Shown here: in pieces, positions 60,003-64,000 of the stretch
Layout of the letters: each line of letters starts with the position of its first letter
How positions within the stretch are numbered: position 1 is the stretch's first letter
NCBI RefSeq assembly: GCF_003001695.1
Contig: NZ_PVYX01000002.1
Coordinates: forward strand, 1,550,001 to 1,614,000
Origin: Flagellimonas meridianipacifica
Lineage (GTDB): Bacteria > Bacteroidota > Bacteroidia > Flavobacteriales > Flavobacteriaceae
DNA: 64,000 nucleotides
Direction: 5' to 3'
Notes under the pieces: generated by a model
The model's input: only the letters and a program-made list of their open reading frames with translations
Database searches by the model: none
Told to the model about the DNA's origin: nothing
Position numbers and translations under genes: made by a program

Positions 60003-61475
60003 ATGAAAACTGACCCAACTAACTCACTTTTTTCTTCTTATCCTCAAAAAACCGAGCTTTTTGACGAGGTTTTTGAAAAAGATGGAAGCACTAAAGCCAT
60101 TTACGAAAAGTTGCTATGTCTGTATGGTGAACATTCCATCATGGACTACGTAAACTTGAACAATAAAGCAAAGTCCTCTTTTTTTAATCAGGGCATCACC
60201 TTTCAAGTTTACGATAAGGAAAAAACCCAAGAGAAGATTTTCCCCTTTGACCTATTTCCTCGAATTATAGACACGGATGAATGGGATATCATTGAATCCG
60301 GAGCTATACAACGTAGCAGGGCCTTGAACCTGTTCTTGCAGGACATTTACCACGATAAAAAAATTATCAAAGACAAAGTGGTGCCGCTCGAATTACTATC
60401 CTCTTCTGCAAACTACCTTCACCAAATGATGGATGTAAACCCTCCTGGAGGAATTTATAATCATATCTCCGGAACGGATATCATAAAGCATTCTGACGGA
60501 AACTACTATGTTTTGGAAGATAATATTCGGTGTCCGTCTGGTGTGAGCTATGTGATTTGTAATCGCACGGCATTAAAAAGAGCGCTTTTTGGTGTTTTTA
60601 ACCACTATAACGCCTATACCGTAACGGATTACGCTGAAAATTTGCTTCAAATTCTGGAAAGTGTAAAACCGCACGGTGTGGACAATCCTAATTGTGTAGT
60701 TATTACACCGGGTATGTTTAACTCAGCCTATTACGAGCATTCATATTTAGCCAAAGCCATGGGTGTTGAGTTGGTCGAGGGTCGGGATTTGTTTGTGGAA
60801 AACAATTTTGTTTACATGAAAACCATCAACGGTCCGGAAAAAGTAGATGTAATTTACCGACGTATCGATGATGCATTTTTAGACCCATTGGAATTCAGAC
60901 CGGACTCAACCTTGGGGGTTCCTGGACTTTTCGCCGCCTATCAAAAGGGAAATGTATGCCTGGCCAATGCCCCTGGAACCGGTGTTGCTGATGATAAGGC
61001 GGTCTATACCTATATGCCGGATATCATTAAATATTATTTGGGAGAAGATCCCATTTTGAACAATGTGCATACCTACCATTGCAGCAGACCTAATGAGTTA
61101 AAGTATGTTTTGGAAAATGTGGACAAATTGGTGGTTAAGCCAGTAGATGAAGCTGGAGGGTACGGAATTTCAATTGGAAACAAATTATCCAAAGCAGAGA
61201 TAAAACAGGTACAGGAACAAGTAAAAAAGGAACCCAGAAAGTATGTAGCCCAGTCTATCCTATCCCTTTCGGTTCACCCGACCTATATAGATGAAAAAGA
61301 ATCTTTTGAACAACGCCATATTGACCTTCGGACTTTTACTTTGTTGGGCAAAGATTCAGAATTTGTTCTTAGGGGTGGCCTTACCCGTGTTGCGCTTCAA
61401 GAAGGAAATCTAATTGTCAATTCTTCCCAAGGAGGAGGTTCTAAAGACACTTGGGTGCTAAAAAAAGACGAATAA
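60003..61475 (+). CDS. Circularly permuted ATP-grasp protein
   Basis: 490 residues. It is recognised by PRIIDTDEWDIIESGAIQRSRALNLFLQDIYHDKKIIKDKVVP, DIIKHSDGNYYVLEDNIRCPSGVSYVICNRTALKRALF, VDVIYRRIDDAFLDPLEFRPDSTLGVPGLFAAYQKGNVCLANAPGTGVADDKAVYTYMPDII, and VLENVDKLVVKPVDEAGGYGISIGN. This is the type 2 circularly permuted ATP-grasp family (PF14403/04174), predicted to form peptide-like bonds. It starts the conserved triad with the alpha-E and transglutaminase genes and is 1 base from the next gene. Confidence 0.92.
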   Translation: MKTDPTNSLFSSYPQKTELFDEVFEKDGSTKAIYEKLLCLYGEHSIMDYVNLNNKAKSSFFNQGITFQVYDKEKTQEKIFPFDLFPRIIDTDEWDIIESGAIQRSRALNLFLQDIYHDKKIIKDKVVPLELLSSSANYLHQMMDVNPPGGIYNHISGTDIIKHSDGNYYVLEDNIRCPSGVSYVICNRTALKRALFGVFNHYNAYTVTDYAENLLQILESVKPHGVDNPNCVVITPGMFNSAYYEHSYLAKAMGVELVEGRDLFVENNFVYMKTINGPEKVDVIYRRIDDAFLDPLEFRPDSTLGVPGLFAAYQKGNVCLANAPGTGVADDKAVYTYMPDIIKYYLGEDPILNNVHTYHCSRPNELKYVLENVDKLVVKPVDEAGGYGISIGNKLSKAEIKQVQEQVKKEPRKYVAQSILSLSVHPTYIDEKESFEQRHIDLRTFTLLGKDSEFVLRGGLTRVALQEGNLIVNSSQGGGSKDTWVLKKDE

Positions 61476-61476
61476 T

Positions 61477-62424
61477 ATGCTGGCTAGGGTAGCTAATAAT
61501 CTTTTCTGGATGGGCCGCTATATCGAAAGGTCTGAACATATAGCGAGATACTTGAATGTCAACTATTTTTCTTCTCTCGATGCTCCCAACGAACTTTCCC
61601 AATCCCGACAATTTGTGCTTCGCTCCTTCCTCTTTATGATAGGTGAACCTGAAATTGACCCGGAAAAGGTGTTGGAAGAAGAAAAAGTGTTGTTCAATAT
61701 TGGGCTTGACCCAGATTCATACTATTCCATTATCAATAATGTTAAGGCAGCCAGGGAAAATGCCAATGGAGCTCGAGATTTAATTTCCACGGAACTTTAC
61801 GAAGCCATCAATAAATTCTACCATTTTGTGTTGAACTACAATCCCGAGTATTTTGTAAAAAAAGGGCTTTACGACTATAGTATGAATGTTATGGAGCGTA
61901 CCGCCATTCTACGAGGCAAAATTCGAGGGACCCTTTTGCATGACGAAGTCTATTCCATCATTATGTTGGGGGTTAATATAGAACGGGCCACCCAAATCAT
62001 ACGAATTATAAATGCAAAATATCATGATGCCCTTTTGGCTCAAGGCAGTTACGGCGACAAAATGGGAAACAGTTTCGAATGGTCTACTTTATTGAAATGT
62101 GCCGAATCCTATGATATGATGCGACGTTTTTACCGAAAAACACCAAATATCATATGTACTTTGGAGTTTTTGGTACTTAATGGTACTTGTCCCAGGTCTG
62201 TTATGAACAGTATGAATCAAGTAAGCAAACATTTGCATGAATTAGATTTGGATAAAAACCCTAAAAAGAATTCCTCTGCATTTCTTGCAGGAAAACTTCG
62301 CTCAGAAATTGAATTCATGAATGTAGAGGATATTGAGCAGGATGTAAAATTGTTCATCCAGCGAATTTTGGAGCAACTTTACAATATTTCCAAAAGGATG
62401 GAAGAGGAATTTTTCAAGTATTGA
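61477..62424 (+). CDS. Alpha-E domain protein
   Basis: 315 residues, almost all alpha-helical (MLARVANNLFWMGRYIERSEHIARYLNVNYFSSLDAPNELSQSRQFVLRSFLFMIGEPE), matching the PF04168 alpha-E family. The N-terminal NLFWMGRYIERSEHIAR and inner RENANGARDLISTELYEAIN motifs are highly conserved. The role is unknown, but it always accompanies the circularly permuted ATP-grasp protein and a transglutaminase. It follows the ATP-grasp gene by 1 base and precedes the transglutaminase by 34. Confidence 0.93.
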   Translation: MLARVANNLFWMGRYIERSEHIARYLNVNYFSSLDAPNELSQSRQFVLRSFLFMIGEPEIDPEKVLEEEKVLFNIGLDPDSYYSIINNVKAARENANGARDLISTELYEAINKFYHFVLNYNPEYFVKKGLYDYSMNVMERTAILRGKIRGTLLHDEVYSIIMLGVNIERATQIIRIINAKYHDALLAQGSYGDKMGNSFEWSTLLKCAESYDMMRRFYRKTPNIICTLEFLVLNGTCPRSVMNSMNQVSKHLHELDLDKNPKKNSSAFLAGKLRSEIEFMNVEDIEQDVKLFIQRILEQLYNISKRMEEEFFKY

Positions 62425-62458
62425 AAACTATTCACGTATTTTACGCCTTATTTTTTCA

Positions 62459-63313
62459 ATGCCCACTGAATTTGCCATAACATATAGCACCCAAAACGAA
62501 TATGAATCCTTAGTAAATGGAGCGTTCTGGCAATTTTTGATTATCCCTGAAGAGAACGATACGCAACAACTACTGGATTGGGAGATGAAGTCGAATATTC
62601 AACTGGATCAAAATGAATCCGTTAATGGTTTAGGGTTTAAATCCATCCATGCACATACCAAGGAAAAGTTTACCAAAGCTGATTTTAAAGCCTCCTTTCG
62701 AGTACAAAAGAAATCCAGCAATCCTTTTGATTTTATCCCCAATCAAAATTGGCAAGCAGATTTGGAGGAAATACAATCCATAGCCTTCAGAACGGTTAAT
62801 GAGATTTTTCTCAGAAAGACCAGATTCACTGAATTACCGTCGGATTTCACAACCATTTTCCCATTCAATGCAAACAAGAACGTTTTTGAAAATCTAATGG
62901 CTCTGAATCACTGGGTTTTTGTTCATCTCTTTTTTAAGGTAGGTGTTACCCATGTTGACACTCCCCTACAGGAGATTATTGAGAAACGACATGGTGTATG
63001 TCAGGATTTTACGCATTTGTTTTTGGCTATTGCGAGAGCGAATCACATCCCTGCCAGATACGTCTCAGGGTATCTGCATCAAGGAAATGGATATTTTGGG
63101 GATTCACAAATGCACGCTTGGGCCGAAGCCTACGTACCCCAGGCAGGCTGGGTTGGTTTTGACCCTACTAATGATATTTTGGTAGCAAATGACCACATCA
63201 AGATTTGCCATGGTTTGGATTATTCGGATTGTTCACCTCTTAAAGGTGTGGTGTATTCCTCAGGAGGAAATAAAACTTCACATTCCATAGAAGTTAGGTC
63301 TTCACAACAGTAA
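62459..63313 (+). CDS. Transglutaminase-like cysteine protease-fold protein
   Basis: 284 residues. An N-terminal strand domain (FAITYSTQNEYESLVNGAFWQFLIIPEEND) is followed by a core with the transglutaminase triad: Cys181 in RHGVCQDFTHLFLAIARANHIPARYVSGY, His219 in MHAWAEAYV and Asp235 in GFDPTND. It is cytosolic by the lack of a signal. In this triad of genes the enzyme is thought to release or modify a peptide made by the ATP-grasp enzyme. The prfB gene starts 42 bases downstream. Confidence 0.93.
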   Translation: MPTEFAITYSTQNEYESLVNGAFWQFLIIPEENDTQQLLDWEMKSNIQLDQNESVNGLGFKSIHAHTKEKFTKADFKASFRVQKKSSNPFDFIPNQNWQADLEEIQSIAFRTVNEIFLRKTRFTELPSDFTTIFPFNANKNVFENLMALNHWVFVHLFFKVGVTHVDTPLQEIIEKRHGVCQDFTHLFLAIARANHIPARYVSGYLHQGNGYFGDSQMHAWAEAYVPQAGWVGFDPTNDILVANDHIKICHGLDYSDCSPLKGVVYSSGGNKTSHSIEVRSSQQ

Positions 63314-63355
63314 ATCTTTTATCCGAAGGATGTATTTTAGCACAAATTTTCACAA

Positions 63356-64000
63356 ATGGTTACCACAGATCAACATAAAGATCTTATTGAACGCCTTGGT
63401 GCGTTAAGGAGGTATCTTTGACATTGATGTCAAACTTATCGAAATAGAAAACGAGGAAGAAAAAACCCTTGCTCCTGGTTTCTGGGACAATCCCCAAAAA
63501 GCGCAAATTCAGATGCAATCCCTCAAATCCAAAAAAAAATGGGTCGAGGACTTTAATATTGCAGAAACTCTAGCTGGAGATTTGGAGGTTCTTGTTGAAT
63601 TTCACCAAGCTGGGGAAGTAGAAGAATCTGAAGTGGAACAACAGTTTGAAAAGACTTTGGAAGCTGTGCAGAATCTTGAATTCAAGAATATGCTTTCTGA
63701 TGAAGGAGATGAACTTACCGCGGTACTTCAAATTACAGCTGGCGCAGGAGGAACCGAGAGTTGTGATTGGGCAGCTATGCTTATGCGTATGTACATCATG
63801 TGGGGAGAAAAGAATAGGTATAAAATCAAAGAGCTTAATTATCAGGAAGGCGATGTTGCAGGAATAAAGACAGTAACTCTTGAAATTGAGGGAGAATTTG
63901 CATTCGGTTGGCTAAAAGGAGAAAATGGCGTTCATCGCTTGGTGCGTATTTCTCCATTTGATAGCAATGCCAAAAGGCATACTTCGTTTGCATCTGTTTA
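63356..64000 (+). CDS. prfB: Peptide chain release factor 2, with programmed +1 frameshift (3' end cut)
   Basis: The ATG at 63356 opens 21 codons (MVTTDQHKDLIERLGALRRYL) ending at an in-frame TGA (63419-63421). A +1 shift at CTT-T lets reading resume with GAC at 63420 (DIDVKLIEIENEEEKTLAPGFWDNPQKAQIQMQSLK). The frame runs to the window edge with AGAGGTESCDWAAMLMRMYIMW and GVHRLVRISPFDSNAKRHTSFASV, all RF2 hallmarks. The GGQ motif lies outside. RF2 recognises UGA/UAA stops. A simple frame search would miss its start. Confidence 0.95.
63407..63422 (+). promoter_or_regulatory. RF2 autoregulatory +1 frameshift site
   Basis: AGGAGG (63407-63412) acts as an internal Shine-Dalgarno sequence, a three-base spacer TAT follows, then the slippery CTT-TGA-C (63416-63422). 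Low RF2 slows reading of UGA, tRNA slips +1, and full-length RF2 is made. This is the canonical arrangement. Confidence 0.92.

Noticed and set aside
1..64000. tRNA, rRNA, IS elements, prophage or defence islands
   Set aside because: I looked for cloverleaf-like stretches, transposase or integrase motifs, terminal repeats and known defence genes and saw none I could support.

Overview
The window looks like chromosome of a member of the Flavobacteriaceae (Bacteroidetes), probably marine. The evidence is AT-rich DNA, flavobacterial families (DUF6146, DUF6787, DUF4834, TIGR02757, BatA-type proteins, DUF5117-type metalloprotease, S9 and S10 peptidases), Bacteroidetes promoters of the form TTTG-N(15-23)-TAnnTTTG, many secreted lipoproteins, and release factor 2 with the classic programmed frameshift. 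I see no tRNA, rRNA, IS element, prophage, CRISPR array or other sign of recent transfer. It reads as ordinary core and near-core chromosome with several poorly described genes.

Layout. 1-5.2 kb: tail of a DUF937 gene, two small conserved unknowns, then a probable metal-uptake locus (His/Cys-rich exported peptide, TonB-dependent receptor with a His-rich loop, Asp/Glu-rich lipoprotein). 5.2-7.8 kb: small membrane protein, msrA, lolD-like ABC ATPase, TIGR02757 protein. 7.8-11.3 kb (minus strand): di-haem cytochrome c peroxidase with a long helical N-terminus and a PhoX-like lipoprotein, preceded by a cluster of GTTAARTGAA repeats. 11.6-20.8 kb: membrane-bound LytTR regulator, outer-membrane-type protein, beta-lactamase-fold hydrolase, Gfo/Idh/MocA oxidoreductase, an S10 peptidase/unknown/CAT-like operon, SGNH hydrolase and a TPR-HTH regulator. 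21-24.8 kb: a 35-codon ORF, fatty acid hydroxylase, PhnD-like lipoprotein, M43 metalloprotease, GT2 glycosyltransferase fused to a nucleotide-binding domain. 25-29 kb: BatA-type protein, a dihydroorotase homologue that has lost its metal ligands, small membrane protein, esterase. 29-38.5 kb: MBL hydrolase, a highly conserved cytosolic unknown, bcp, an endonuclease III without Fe-S cysteines, an ECF sigma factor with a 47-residue partner ORF, uvrA, and a very basic low-complexity secreted protein.

38.6-44 kb (minus strand): surface-glycan operon (DUF4834, YfhO, GT4, flippase). 44-49.3 kb: outer-membrane transporter-like protein, GNAT-like protein, AraC regulator, a secreted protein with an HEGRH motif, fructosamine kinase family protein. 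49.3-51.7 kb (minus strand): an alpha-oxoamine synthase and a divergent cysteine-synthase-like enzyme, together a candidate sulfonolipid (capnine) or sphingolipid base pathway. 51.8-59.8 kb (mostly minus strand): S9 oligopeptidase, YbaB (plus strand), threonine aldolase, DUF1801-like and YCII-like proteins, GH16 glucanase, cupin, DUF5117-type metalloprotease. 60-63.3 kb: the conserved ATP-grasp / alpha-E / transglutaminase triad. The window ends inside prfB.

Together these genes suggest a cell that invests in envelope chemistry (lipoproteins, outer-membrane receptors, surface glycan, special lipids) and extracellular degradation of protein and beta-glucan. The most promising under-described items are the lipid-base gene pair, the degenerate dihydroorotase in a BatA operon, the HEGRH secreted protein, the universal unknown at 30.5 kb, and the small ORF behind the sigma factor.
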